Shown one piece after another: positions 51,290 to 59,533 of a DNA stretch of 64,000 nt. Both the position numbers and the translations under genes were made by a program. The DNA comes from Photobacterium swingsii (GTDB lineage: Bacteria > Pseudomonadota > Gammaproteobacteria > Enterobacterales > Vibrionaceae): assembly GCF_024346715.1 (NCBI RefSeq), contig NZ_AP024853.1, positions 1,674,001 to 1,738,000 of the forward strand, written 5' to 3'. Positions within the stretch are counted from its first letter, which is position 1; each line of letters starts with the position of its first letter. The notes beneath the pieces are model-generated. The model was not told the DNA's origin and did not search any database. It saw nothing but the letters and a program-made list of their open reading frames with translations.

Positions 51290-51868
51290 ATGAATATTTT
51301 AAAAGTTAAAACTAAACCAATGACTAAACGTAATGTGAGATTGAAAGATTTTAGTGAAAAAAATCGAGTGTCATCGGCGTTAGATACATCAATAGCAAAT
51401 GTTTATGGTGAAGAATTAGCATTTAGAGGTTTTGGTCACGAGAACGTTAGAGAGCGAAATTTATATATATCGACAAACGGTTTTGATGCAGTTTTACGTG
51501 CTTGCAGAGGAATCAAAGAAATCATCATTCGTAGAGAAAAATCGAATGTTGGCGAACAGCTAGACTTGTGTGAACTCATCATTAATGGTTGGTGTGGTTT
51601 GTATTTAAGTTTTAATATGGTCTCAATATTAGAGGCTAGAGATTTGATGAAAGCATTGTTGTCTACTACGTTAAATCGCTTTGAATACTCAGTAAGAATA
51701 ATAGAATCGAGTCCTGATCATCATGATAAAAGGGCTGATTTTGATGAATGCTTTAGCTTTCCAATCCCTCAAAAGCGGACAGATGATGAGGAGATAAACA
51801 CAGTTGTTCATGTGTATCCAGATGTTGATCTTGATGTATTAAGAAATCATGCTTTTAAGCTTTATTGA
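51290..51868 (+). CDS. Hypothetical protein, 192 residues
   Basis: Unrecognised soluble protein. It has no signal peptide or membrane segment. It is basic at the N-terminus (VKTKPMTKRNVRLKDFSEKN) and then mixed alpha/beta, with three cysteines (LRACRG, LDLCELIINGWCG) and an acidic Asp-rich C-terminus (YPDVDLDVLRNHAF). A+T-rich codon use resembles the SbmA-like gene upstream rather than the tRNA-proximal core genes. It follows a terminator, so it has its own promoter. Confidence 0.6.
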   Translation: MNILKVKTKPMTKRNVRLKDFSEKNRVSSALDTSIANVYGEELAFRGFGHENVRERNLYISTNGFDAVLRACRGIKEIIIRREKSNVGEQLDLCELIINGWCGLYLSFNMVSILEARDLMKALLSTTLNRFEYSVRIIESSPDHHDKRADFDECFSFPIPQKRTDDEEINTVVHVYPDVDLDVLRNHAFKLY

Positions 51869-51920
51869 TAGTGACTCAGCTAGGCAAGTATAGAATTTAT
51901 AACGAAGCATTTATGACAAA

Positions 51921-51947
51921 CTGAGTCGATGAACTTCATCGACTCAG
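51921..51947. terminator. Strong hairpin between convergent genes
   Basis: Perfect 12-bp stem CTGAGTCGATGA / TCATCGACTCAG with a 3-nt loop. No T-run follows on either strand. It is possibly a terminator relying on stem strength or a 3' stabiliser. Confidence 0.7.
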
Positions 51948-52009
51948 CGGCATAGAATATAGGTTAACGTTGTGGTGTGTAGATTAAACTGATAAATGTG
52001 GATTCTGTT

Positions 52010-53254
52010 TTAGATAGCGAAGGAATATAATAAGAAGACGTTTAAAATAATCACTAAGGTTACAATTAAATTACCAATGATAGAGGTTGCTTTTCGGTTA
52101 TAAAAACGCCCCATGATAGCTTTACTATTTGTGAAGACGAGTAGAGGAATAATAGCTAACGCAATCCCAAAGCTGAGAACAACTTGGCTCATGATTAAGA
52201 TTTTAGTGCTGTTGATGCCCATTCCTACGACAAGAAAAGAAGGCAGCATGGTGATACCTCGACGAAGCCAAATTGGAATGTGAAAGTTAACAAAACCTTG
52301 CATAACGACTTGCCCAGCTAAGGTCCCAACCACAGTTGATGATAAGCCTGATGCAATAAGAGAAAAGCCAAACAAGATTGCAGCACCTTTGCCGACAAGA
52401 GGTGTTAATGTCATGTAGGCTGTTTCAATTTCTGCGACACTCTGATTCCCTGAAAAATGAAAAACAGCCGCTGCCATAGCAACAATGGCAATGTTGACGA
52501 AACCAGCAATCGTCATAGCGATGAAAATATCTGTACGGGTTGATCGTAAGCGTTGTTTTTTGCTTTCTCCATAGCTTTCGTTGAACAATGCCGAATGTAA
52601 ATAGATGACATGTGGCATCACAGTAGCGCCAAGCATGCCTGCAGCTAAATAGATTTGATGAGGTTCTGTTAGGCTTGGTAATAACATTCCTTCTAATAAG
52701 GCGCCACTTTCTGGTTTGGCGAATACTAGCTCCACGATATAAATAATGGCAACGAGCAACAAGAGGCTGGCAATCATTATTTCAAGTGGTTTTTGTCCTC
52801 GACGGTTTAACGCTAAGATGGCAAAAGTAGCGACAGCTGTAATACATACACCATCAAAGAGTGATACCCCCAGTAATAACTGAAAACCAACTGCAGCTCC
52901 TATAAACTCCGCTAAATCAGTCGCCATTGCAATGATTTCAGCTTGGATCCAATAAGGGTAAACGGCCCACTTCGGTAAGTGATCCCGTAAGTGTTCAGCT
53001 AAGTTTTTCCCAGTGACAATCCCCAGTTTTGCAGAGAGATACTGGATTAACATCGCCATTAAGTTGGCCCATAGTACGACCCATAGAAGTTGGTAACCAA
53101 AAGATGCGCCTGATTCTATATTGGTTGCAAAATTACCAGGGTCAATGTACCCAATTGCAGCAATGAAAGCGGGGCCGAGTAATAGCATTTTTCTTTTCAG
53201 CTTAGTGCTGACGGCAACAGGACCTGATGAAGCTGACGCAGTTGAGATAGACAT
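52010..53254 (-). CDS. mntH: NRAMP-family Mn2+/Fe2+ transporter
   Basis: 414 residues, 11 helices. The TM1 metal-binding motif is present (AAIGYIDPGNFATNI), as is the TM6 motif region MLGATVMPHVIYLHSALFNE. The length equals that of E. coli MntH (412). It imports manganese and ferrous iron with protons. A palindromic Fur-like box at 53301-53321 lies 46 bp before the start, so iron (and perhaps Mn through MntR-like control) probably regulates it. Confidence 0.93.
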   Translation of the reverse strand: MSISTASASSGPVAVSTKLKRKMLLLGPAFIAAIGYIDPGNFATNIESGASFGYQLLWVVLWANLMAMLIQYLSAKLGIVTGKNLAEHLRDHLPKWAVYPYWIQAEIIAMATDLAEFIGAAVGFQLLLGVSLFDGVCITAVATFAILALNRRGQKPLEIMIASLLLLVAIIYIVELVFAKPESGALLEGMLLPSLTEPHQIYLAAGMLGATVMPHVIYLHSALFNESYGESKKQRLRSTRTDIFIAMTIAGFVNIAIVAMAAAVFHFSGNQSVAEIETAYMTLTPLVGKGAAILFGFSLIASGLSSTVVGTLAGQVVMQGFVNFHIPIWLRRGITMLPSFLVVGMGINSTKILIMSQVVLSFGIALAIIPLLVFTNSKAIMGRFYNRKATSIIGNLIVTLVIILNVFLLYSFAI

Positions 53255-53300
53255 AATTTATTCTTCTAGGGAATTGATGCGTCAACAATATTACCAATGC

Positions 53301-53321
53301 AAATGATAATCAATATCATTT
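53301..53321. promoter_or_regulatory. Fur box in front of mntH
   Basis: AAATGATAATCAATATCATTT, a near-perfect palindrome that closely fits the Fur consensus core TGATAATnATTATCA. Confidence 0.7.
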
Positions 53322-53523
53322 GGGTGTTGTTGATAGAGGATAACTGAGATCTTATATTGTCTATTTATGATGTGTAGAGAATGCTTTTATTGAGGAAGTA
53401 GCCGTAGGTGATTAACTTTTGCAGAAGCATAGCCAGCCCATACAAACTCTTTGCTATGAAGCTGTGATTTATATCGCAGAACAGTAGGTATAAGAAACTT
53501 TGCCTTTCATTGTTGTAATTAAT

Positions 53524-53542
53524 ATTGATAATCATTCTCGAT
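53524..53542 (+). promoter_or_regulatory. Fur box in front of the DUF6176-like gene
   Basis: ATTGATAATCATTCTCGAT, a good match to the classical GATAATCATTCTC half of gamma-proteobacterial Fur boxes, 58 bp before the start codon. Confidence 0.6.
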
Positions 53543-53599
53543 TGTTGTGTGCATTATTGATGTTAAATATTACCAATTGGTTAGCAGAGGAGTTTTAGT

Positions 53600-53932
53600 A
53601 TGGAAGTCGCTTCGGGTTTGATTAAGCTTCGTCCTGATGCTGAACAAGCGCAGGGTGAGTGGCAAGCAGCGATGTCATCACGGGTCAATGAAGTTATGCA
53701 GTCGCTAAAAGATGAAGGTGTTCAGCTTGAATCATGGTTTAAAGTCGAGTTAGCTGGAGAAAGTTATCTATTGTGGTATATGCGTGCAGAGTCGTTGCAA
53801 AAAGCCGTAGAAGTGTTCCAACAGTCTACAAAGGCCATTGATCTGTTTCATTTTCAGGCACTATCAGAGTTTGCTGTTAAAGATGGTCATATTGAAACTG
53901 AATTACTCCTTCACTTTGAAAACTCAGATTAA
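53600..53932 (+). CDS. DUF6176-like small protein
   Basis: 110 residues, a ferredoxin-like alpha/beta fold by pattern (SGLIKLRPDAEQAQGEWQAA, EGVQLESWFKVELAGESYLL, YMRAESLQKAVEVF). It resembles the DUF6176/antibiotic-monooxygenase-like families; no catalytic residues can be assigned. GAGGAG precedes ATG 53600. The upstream Fur-like box suggests iron-responsive expression, divergent from mntH. Confidence 0.65.
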   Translation: MEVASGLIKLRPDAEQAQGEWQAAMSSRVNEVMQSLKDEGVQLESWFKVELAGESYLLWYMRAESLQKAVEVFQQSTKAIDLFHFQALSEFAVKDGHIETELLLHFENSD

Positions 53933-54024
53933 TCCATTATAAATAGTCGGCTAAATGAATCGACCTATGCCTTATACTTAAGTGATAGGGTGTAGGTGTT
54001 TAGAAAGTTTTGTCAGAATTATAC

Positions 54025-54039
54025 TAGACGGCTGGTCTA
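54025..54039. promoter_or_regulatory. NemR-type operator upstream of nemR
   Basis: TAGACGGCTGGTCTA, inverted repeat TAGAC-N5-GTCTA, 20 bp before the nemR start. It resembles the known NemR box of E. coli (TAGAC...GTCTA). The same element recurs at 54746. Confidence 0.75.
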
Positions 54040-54059
54040 ATTGATCGTAGGCTAATGGT

Positions 54060-54659
54060 ATGAAAGCAGAAACTCAAGATACACGACAACACATTCTGGA
54101 TACTGGTTATCAGCTGATCGCTCAGCAGGGGTTTTCAAATGTCGGTTTGTCGCAATTACTCAAACATGCCGATGTGCCGAAAGGTTCGTTTTATCATTAT
54201 TTCAAATCGAAAGAACAATTTGGTGAAGCACTGATCCAAGATTATTTTGAAAACTATCAAATACGGCTTAAAGCTCGCTTTGAAGACAGTGAACTCAGTG
54301 CTTATGAACGCTTAATTAGCTACTGGCAGTGTTGGATAGATATTCAAGCTCAGGAGTGTTCAACACAACGTTGTTTAGTCGTAAAGCTAACGGCAGAGGT
54401 GGCGGACTTATCGGAGATGATGCGTGTAGCCTTGCTTGATGGGGTTGAAAGTGTACTTGGGCTGATAGCCGATTGCATTGAAGCTGGTATCAAAGATGGT
54501 TCTATTGCAAAAATGGACAGCTATAAAGCGGCAGAGCATCTTTATAACCTGTGGGTTGGTGCGAGCTTATTGTGTAAGTTAACTCAAACACAAACGGGTC
54601 TACAGCGCGTTATGAAAACAACGCAAGCCATGCTTAAAAACGGTATGGACGAATCTTAA
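54060..54659 (+). CDS. nemR: TetR-family redox/electrophile-sensing repressor NemR
   Basis: 199 residues. N-terminal TetR helix-turn-helix (VGLSQLLKHADVPKGSFYHY). The ligand domain matches E. coli NemR well: TQRCLVVKLTAEVADLSEMM against SGCLTVKLSAEVCDLSEDM. This places the redox-sensing cysteine (Cys106 in E. coli) at Cys105, and a lysine near its partner position at Lys173 (LLCKLT). NemR senses bleach, quinones and reactive aldehydes and releases its operator when modified. An operator lies just upstream (autoregulation) and another before the next gene. Confidence 0.9.
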   Translation: MKAETQDTRQHILDTGYQLIAQQGFSNVGLSQLLKHADVPKGSFYHYFKSKEQFGEALIQDYFENYQIRLKARFEDSELSAYERLISYWQCWIDIQAQECSTQRCLVVKLTAEVADLSEMMRVALLDGVESVLGLIADCIEAGIKDGSIAKMDSYKAAEHLYNLWVGASLLCKLTQTQTGLQRVMKTTQAMLKNGMDES

Positions 54660-54745
54660 TGATCAGCTGAATGCTGCTCATGTCATAGTAAATACACTCA
54701 CTTTTGTTCACTTTTTAAGAAGGTAGCAAAAGTTCACCCATTAAC

Positions 54746-54760
54746 TAGACGACTGGTCTA
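54746..54760. promoter_or_regulatory. NemR-type operator upstream of curA
   Basis: TAGACGACTGGTCTA, with the same TAGAC-N5-GTCTA arms and almost the same spacer as the site at 54025. It is 45 bp before the curA start. Confidence 0.75.
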
Positions 54761-54805
54761 TTTTTAGGTGTGGACAAACAAGTCTTAAAATTAAAAGGAT
54801 ATAAC

Positions 54806-55843
54806 ATGACAAACTCAACAACAGAAAATCGCCGTTTTGTCTTAGCGTCACGACCGCATGGTGTACCTACCGCTGAGAATTTTCGATTAGAGTCAGTTGC
54901 AAAGCCAGTTCCTCAAAATGGTGAAGTGCTTTTGCGCAGTGTCTATTTATCGCTCGATCCTTACATGCGTGGACGAATGAACGATGCTAAGTCGTATGCT
55001 GATCCTGTCGCGTTAGATGAGGTCATGGTAGGCGCAACAGTATGTCAGGTTGAAGCATCAAATAATGCTGATTTTCCGGTTGGTGAGTGGGTATTAGCGT
55101 ATACAGGTTGGCAAGATTATGGGATCTCAAATGGTGAAGGCCTAATTAAATTAGGTAGCCAGCCTCAGGCACCATCGTATGCGTTAGGTATTATGGGTAT
55201 GCCAGGCTTTACTGCTTACATGGGTTTATTAGACATAGGTGCTCCTAAAGAAGGAGATACCTTAGTTGTTGCTGCGGCAACAGGCCCTGTTGGTGCAACC
55301 GTTGGGCAAATTGGTAAATTGAAAGGTTGCCGCGTTGTTGGTATTGCGGGTGGTGAGGAAAAATGTCGCCATGCAGTAGAAGTGCTTGGTTTCGATGCCT
55401 GCATTGATCATAAAGACGATAATTTTGCCCAGCAACTTGCAGCTGCGTGTGATAATGGCATTGATGTGTATTTTGAAAATGTTGGCGGTAAAGTCTTTGA
55501 TGCTGTGATGCCGCTCCTGAATACAGGTGCACGTATTCCTTTGTGTGGCCTTATCTCACAATACAATGCTACCTCTTTGCCGGAAGGGCCTGATCGCTTA
55601 TCAATGTTAATGGGTTCGCTATTGATTAAACGCATCAAGATGCAAGGTTTCATTATTTTTGACGATTATGCACACCGCTATGGTGAGTTTGCTCAAGACA
55701 TGTCAACGTGGTTAGCTGAAGGCAAAATTCAGTATCGTGAGCACCTAATTGAAGGTTTTGAAAAGACACCAGAAGCTTTCATTGGTTTATTAGCAGGTAA
55801 GAACTTCGGTAAAATGGTCATTAAAGTGAATGAACCACTGTAA
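54806..55843 (+). CDS. curA: NADPH-dependent curcumin/alkenal reductase-type oxidoreductase
   Basis: 345 residues from ATG 54806 (AAAAGGAT upstream; an in-frame GTG at 54770 is less likely). It is very close to E. coli CurA (YncB): RRFVLASRPHGVPTAENFRL, YLSLDPYMRGRMNDAKSY, GMPGFTAYMGLLDIGAPKEG, cofactor motif AATGPVGATVGQIGK, and the GKNFGKMVIKV end. It is a medium-chain reductase, without zinc, that reduces alpha,beta-unsaturated carbonyl compounds. The shared operator and adjacency to nemR suggest induction by reactive electrophiles that the enzyme removes. Confidence 0.94.
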   Translation: MTNSTTENRRFVLASRPHGVPTAENFRLESVAKPVPQNGEVLLRSVYLSLDPYMRGRMNDAKSYADPVALDEVMVGATVCQVEASNNADFPVGEWVLAYTGWQDYGISNGEGLIKLGSQPQAPSYALGIMGMPGFTAYMGLLDIGAPKEGDTLVVAAATGPVGATVGQIGKLKGCRVVGIAGGEEKCRHAVEVLGFDACIDHKDDNFAQQLAAACDNGIDVYFENVGGKVFDAVMPLLNTGARIPLCGLISQYNATSLPEGPDRLSMLMGSLLIKRIKMQGFIIFDDYAHRYGEFAQDMSTWLAEGKIQYREHLIEGFEKTPEAFIGLLAGKNFGKMVIKVNEPL

Positions 55844-55883
55844 AATATCCTAAAACCTTGTAGTACTTTAATCGTTAATTTGT

Positions 55884-55914
55884 AAAAGCGCAGTAGCTTT
55901 GACTGCGCTTTTCT
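55884..55914 (+). terminator. Terminator of curA
   Basis: Perfect 11-bp stem AAAAGCGCAGT / ACTGCGCTTTT, loop AGCTTTG, then TCTCG. Confidence 0.9.
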
Positions 55915-55994
55915 CGTTTATATCGTATGGAACCTGCAACTGAGGCTTACTTAGGTATAGAATAGTTTTAATCAACAAATTAAGTAGTACAGAA

Positions 55995-56537
55995 ATGAAC
56001 GTTGAACACATTTGGGCCGAATACCGCGCCAGTCTACAAGCATTTTTACGCAAAAATGTCTCTAATGCCGCAGATGTCGATGATTTACTACAAGAAGTAT
56101 TGATCAAGACATATACCCATATGAAGACCATCAAGGATCCTACCCAGATCAAATCATGGTTATTTCAAGTGGCCAATAACGCCATCATTGATTTTTATCG
56201 TAAGCAAGGGCGCGAAGCTGCGCTTGAAAGTGGTGAGCTGTGGTACGTCCAAGATGAAGAAACGATTCCAACTCAACTGGCAAATTGTATATCGCCTTTC
56301 ATCCAAGCTTTACCGCAAGATGAAGCAGAAATGCTGACAGCGATTGAAATCAATGGCGAAACGCAGAAAAACTACGCTGAAAAGCATGGTGTGAAGTACT
56401 CAACCCTTAAGTCTCGTGTGCATAAAAGCCGAGAAAAGCTATTGGGTTTGTACCAAGAGTGCTGTGATTTCACCCTTGACTCGCAAGGTAACTTAATGGA
56501 ATACAAGCAAAAACCAAACGCATGTAATAAGTGCTAA
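55995..56537 (+). CDS. sigZ: ECF RNA polymerase sigma factor, SigZ type
   Basis: 180 residues. Region 2 is visible (DVDDLLQEVLIKTYTHMKTI, SWLFQVANNAIIDFYRKQGR). Region 4 is also visible (YAEKHGVKYSTLKSRVHKSR). The Cys-rich C-terminal end (YQECCDFTLDSQGNLMEY and CNKC) is the mark of SigZ-type factors. No anti-sigma gene is adjacent. The cysteines could sense redox or metal directly. It has its own terminator. Confidence 0.92.
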   Translation: MNVEHIWAEYRASLQAFLRKNVSNAADVDDLLQEVLIKTYTHMKTIKDPTQIKSWLFQVANNAIIDFYRKQGREAALESGELWYVQDEETIPTQLANCISPFIQALPQDEAEMLTAIEINGETQKNYAEKHGVKYSTLKSRVHKSREKLLGLYQECCDFTLDSQGNLMEYKQKPNACNKC

Positions 56538-56564
56538 GCGCTATAATCTTATCGTAGACAAAAT

Positions 56565-56594
56565 ACCGCTGTAAAAATCGACAGCGGTTTTTTT
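56565..56594 (+). terminator. Terminator of sigZ
   Basis: 8-bp stem ACCGCTGT / ACAGCGGT, 8-nt loop, followed by a run of seven T. Confidence 0.92.
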
Positions 56595-56649
56595 ATGCAG
56601 CGTGAAAAATTGCGTGTGAGAAGTTCGCGCCTTTTAACGATAAAAAGGT

Positions 56650-57180
56650 TCAAATTGCGCTGTTATAAAGCTCCCTAAATGCAGTTAATAGCTTGTATTG
56701 GCTTGCAAAACCGTCGTTATCAATTTTCCAACTGGTTAAAGAGGTGATTTGATAAAATGTGACTGCTGGTTGAGTAAGAAGTTTGTTAATGATGAAGTAA
56801 TTGCCGTTATCTGTCGTTGGCTCTAGAAAGCTAATACCGTCACGGGTTGTAATTTTAGTAAAGCGGACATTATTACCGTCGACTTTGAATATATCTAAAA
56901 AAGCATAGTGATCTTTTAGAGAGAGTAAGGATTTGTCTCTTGTACACCCATCAGGAAATTCAAGTTTTAAGACAAAACTGATCCTATCAGGCTCCGCCAG
57001 AACAATAGGCACAAAACAGAAATCAGATGAACAGGAAGCGCTCCCGATGATCATATTGGGCGAATGTGTATCTATAGACCAGCCAGAACGACTTATCTTC
57101 CCTGATTCAGGGTGGGCCCAAACCCTCATAGGGCCCCACAAGAAAAGTGTAATTAAGATAGGTAAGAGATACTTATTCAT
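56650..57180 (-). CDS. Exported protein in an operon with a ToxR-like regulator
   Basis: About 176 residues from minus-strand ATG 57180, which has TTGGAGT upstream; a start at 57192 lies inside the preceding gene and is less likely. Signal peptide to about residue 22 (MRVWA-HPE). The mature part is beta-rich with three cysteines (ASCSSDFCFVPIVL, DGCTRD). It is not recognised by family. Its start overlaps the previous gene's end by 8 bp. It is the third gene of a probable sensory operon, likely a periplasmic accessory or effector. Confidence 0.65.
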   Translation of the reverse strand: MNKYLLPILITLFLWGPMRVWAHPESGKISRSGWSIDTHSPNMIIGSASCSSDFCFVPIVLAEPDRISFVLKLEFPDGCTRDKSLLSLKDHYAFLDIFKVDGNNVRFTKITTRDGISFLEPTTDNGNYFIINKLLTQPAVTFYQITSLTSWKIDNDGFASQYKLLTAFRELYNSAI

Positions 57181-57643
57181 CAGAGACTCCAAAGCAGTAA
57201 GTTCCTAGTTGGTTAGAGCGAAAACATATATCTCCGTTGGTACCTTTTAAGACCTCTAACTGATGGCTTGTTCCATAGCCGAGAACACGAGCAAACTCAT
57301 TAAAAGCTTTCACCTTACATGCTTTTTTGGGGTGACTCGCCGTCGCTCTACCTTGTGTCAGCTTGATTGTTTTACTAAGGAAGTGTTGATGGTAATTGTA
57401 AGTGGCAGAAATAGAGGTGCCAATGCAGGTATCATTAGGGCTAATGTTCTTCACTTCCATATTTATAATATTATCTTTTATTTCTAATTTTGCCTCGGTA
57501 AGGCTATAGGATCTAATATTAATGTCTTTGATGGTTGTAATATAGTGGCCCTTTTTTATTTTATGAAGCGAGATCCAGTCGTGAATTATGTAAATGTTTG
57601 TTGAGATGAGCAGCAAGATGATGACTTTATATTTAGGAATCAT
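57173..57643 (-). CDS. Membrane-anchored small protein, probable partner of the ToxR-like regulator
   Basis: 156 residues. One N-terminal hydrophobic helix (VIILLLISTNIYIIHDWI) anchors a periplasmic domain with four cysteines (DTCIGT, KACKVK, GDICFRS, TYCFGVS), enough for two disulfides. Its start overlaps the ToxR-like gene by 11 bp and its end overlaps the next gene by 8 bp, so all three are translationally coupled. Size and topology parallel ToxS/TcpH and the 168-residue protein at 855-1361, but there is no obvious sequence identity. Confidence 0.68.
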   Translation of the reverse strand: MIPKYKVIILLLISTNIYIIHDWISLHKIKKGHYITTIKDINIRSYSLTEAKLEIKDNIINMEVKNISPNDTCIGTSISATYNYHQHFLSKTIKLTQGRATASHPKKACKVKAFNEFARVLGYGTSHQLEVLKGTNGDICFRSNQLGTYCFGVSDE

Positions 57644-58376
57644 AGGAGCAAAAATCTATTAAATGACTATTGTTATGTAAATTTTTGATAAAGGTGTTAA
57701 TAGAGTAGCTGGTATTGATTCGTTTATTGTTATTCTGACATGACAAGTAGACCCTATAATTATTTATGCTGAAGCTAAGTTTATTTGACGTTTTATTGAA
57801 GAAGTCACGATCCCAACTCGAAGTTTGGTAATCTGCATTGACTTCCTCATTTAAGTATATGAGAGAGTAAGATGAGGTGTTGCTGCCACTTTTGTAAAAG
57901 TATTGAAAGAAAACGATAAAATGAAAACAAATCAATATGAATATGAACACTTGAAATGTGAGTTTGTTTTTCAGTGTTCGTATAAGAATATTAGAACTAA
58001 TTACTTCACTATTATCACCAATGTGACTCGTTGTAACGTCAGCTGAATTTTCAATTTTCTGCCACTGAGTAGATATACGGTAGCCTACTCTTGGTGTGGT
58101 AACTATTAATTGCTTTATACCAAGGGTATCAAATTTTTTCCGTAAAGTTGATACTACTTGTGTCAAACTTTTGTCGGGATCTGAGATCACCCGGCCTTCC
58201 CATAATTGTTCAATGCAAAATTTTCGGGTAACCGTTTTATGATTCAAAAGTAACTCAAAGAGCTTCCCTTCTATAATTGTCAGTGTGATTTTATATTCAC
58301 CATTGATAATGATTTGGTACGGATCGGCACATAACTCAATAGAGTTATTCTCATTGATAATACGTATGCTGTCCAT
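57633..58376 (-). CDS. ToxR-like membrane-spanning transcriptional regulator
   Basis: 247 residues. N-terminal winged-helix domain about 10-105 (IIEGKLFELLLNHKTVTRKF, LWEGRVISDPDKSLTQVV, LIVTTPRVGYRI), one TM segment about 143-162 (FQVFIFILICFHFIVFFQYF), and a periplasmic tail of about 85 residues with two cysteines (YLSCQN, IDFCSY). This is the same architecture as ToxR and the regulator at 52-852. It is very A+T rich. It is divergent from an EAL gene across 292 bp and heads a three-gene operon; it may control both. Confidence 0.85.
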   Translation of the reverse strand: MDSIRIINENNSIELCADPYQIIINGEYKITLTIIEGKLFELLLNHKTVTRKFCIEQLWEGRVISDPDKSLTQVVSTLRKKFDTLGIKQLIVTTPRVGYRISTQWQKIENSADVTTSHIGDNSEVISSNILIRTLKNKLTFQVFIFILICFHFIVFFQYFYKSGSNTSSYSLIYLNEEVNADYQTSSWDRDFFNKTSNKLSFSINNYRVYLSCQNNNKRINTSYSINTFIKNLHNNSHLIDFCSYDS

Positions 58377-58668
58377 TTTAGATTAGCCACTTTAATAGGC
58401 AAAATTCGATATGACCATTATTAACAAGACTTATAGCTAAATAAAGTTAAATAAGGCTAAGTGGTTGGTTTTTGCTCTTTGGGTTGGGCTGGAAAATCTA
58501 AATAACTACAAAATGAGCAAAAAAGAGCACTTTTCCGCGTGTTATTTGTTTTGTTTTGTGGGTCAAGATCACACTTTTGCCCCTTGTGTTATTTGTCATT
58601 ATTAAACATGTCCTAGTTTCTTTCCTTCGGTACTCTTGCCCTGTTTTTATTCCAATTAAGGATATGGC

Positions 58669-59433
58669 GTGATATTAACTAAACCGAGAAAACTCATTCT
58701 AGATGGCGAAACGAATAGTCCATCAGTAAGCGATAAGCTCAATCTTTCTTATAGCGTTGATGCAAAAAGTAAGCAGCTGAGTTTTGTCCCAGCTGTGCAG
58801 CAAATTCATAGTTATACTCAACCGTCAATTAACCGTTGCGAAGTATTTTTCAGACCTGAAGGTTTGTGTTCTGAAGTTTTTTACCAAGAGTTAAGTGATG
58901 AGGAGGCTTGTTATATTACTAAAAAGCAACTTAAGTGGTTACTTGAATTTGTTAATATTGAAGCCAAAAATAAAGACTTTATCGTTAATGAAGTTTTTGT
59001 GAATATTGAGCCGGCTGCTTTATATTCAGTTGTTGCTGATATCATTTCACTGCGGGATATACTAACAGCACGTGACGTTAAATTAGTTATAGAAATTACA
59101 GAGCGAAAGCCAGAAGCACTCAATATAGCTCTTATTAAAGAAATGCATGACTATGGCGTCTTATTTGCACTCGATGATTATTGCTTTAGCCATGATACCC
59201 GATGTTTTTTATTATCGAAGGCTTGTATCGATTATATTAAAGTCGATGTGAATAGCATTAGAGAACTGTCAGACCCTAGTGTTAAATTGAATAAGTATAG
59301 AAATCAATCGCTCATTATAGAGAGGGTTGAATCAGTTAATGATCTTGATATCTGCCTTCAGGTGAAGTGTGTTGGTATCCAAGGGTTTTATCTAAGCCGA
59401 TCTGTCGATATTAATAGTATCTATGTTCATTAG
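58669..59433 (+). CDS. EAL-domain protein with altered signature motifs
   Basis: 254 residues. It starts at GTG 58669 with AAGGA upstream. It is a stand-alone EAL fold: EVFFRP replaces the EAL motif, VNIEPAAL covers the Asn position, VIEITER is the ExTE motif, ALDDYCFS replaces DDFGTG, YIKVDV gives the catalytic Lys, ERVESVND supplies the distal Glu, and GIQGFYLSR the Gln. The metal-ligand residues seem present but loop 6 is atypical, so it may be a weak phosphodiesterase, a c-di-GMP binder, or a YdiV-like protein-binding domain. Confidence 0.85.
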   Translation: MILTKPRKLILDGETNSPSVSDKLNLSYSVDAKSKQLSFVPAVQQIHSYTQPSINRCEVFFRPEGLCSEVFYQELSDEEACYITKKQLKWLLEFVNIEAKNKDFIVNEVFVNIEPAALYSVVADIISLRDILTARDVKLVIEITERKPEALNIALIKEMHDYGVLFALDDYCFSHDTRCFLLSKACIDYIKVDVNSIRELSDPSVKLNKYRNQSLIIERVESVNDLDICLQVKCVGIQGFYLSRSVDINSIYVH

Positions 59434-59533
59434 CGTTCAAATAGCTTAACTAATAATAAAAGTGGCTTTAGTTATGGTTCATGTTGTTAATGTAATCATA
59501 GTAACGAAATAGTATAACTGCTCTGGATTTATA

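Larger units (their letters stand above)
53255..53599. promoter_or_regulatory. Divergent regulatory region of mntH and the DUF6176-like gene
   Basis: About 345 bp without a gene, with one Fur-like box near each end (53301-53321 and 53524-53542), consistent with iron control of both divergent genes. Confidence 0.6.
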
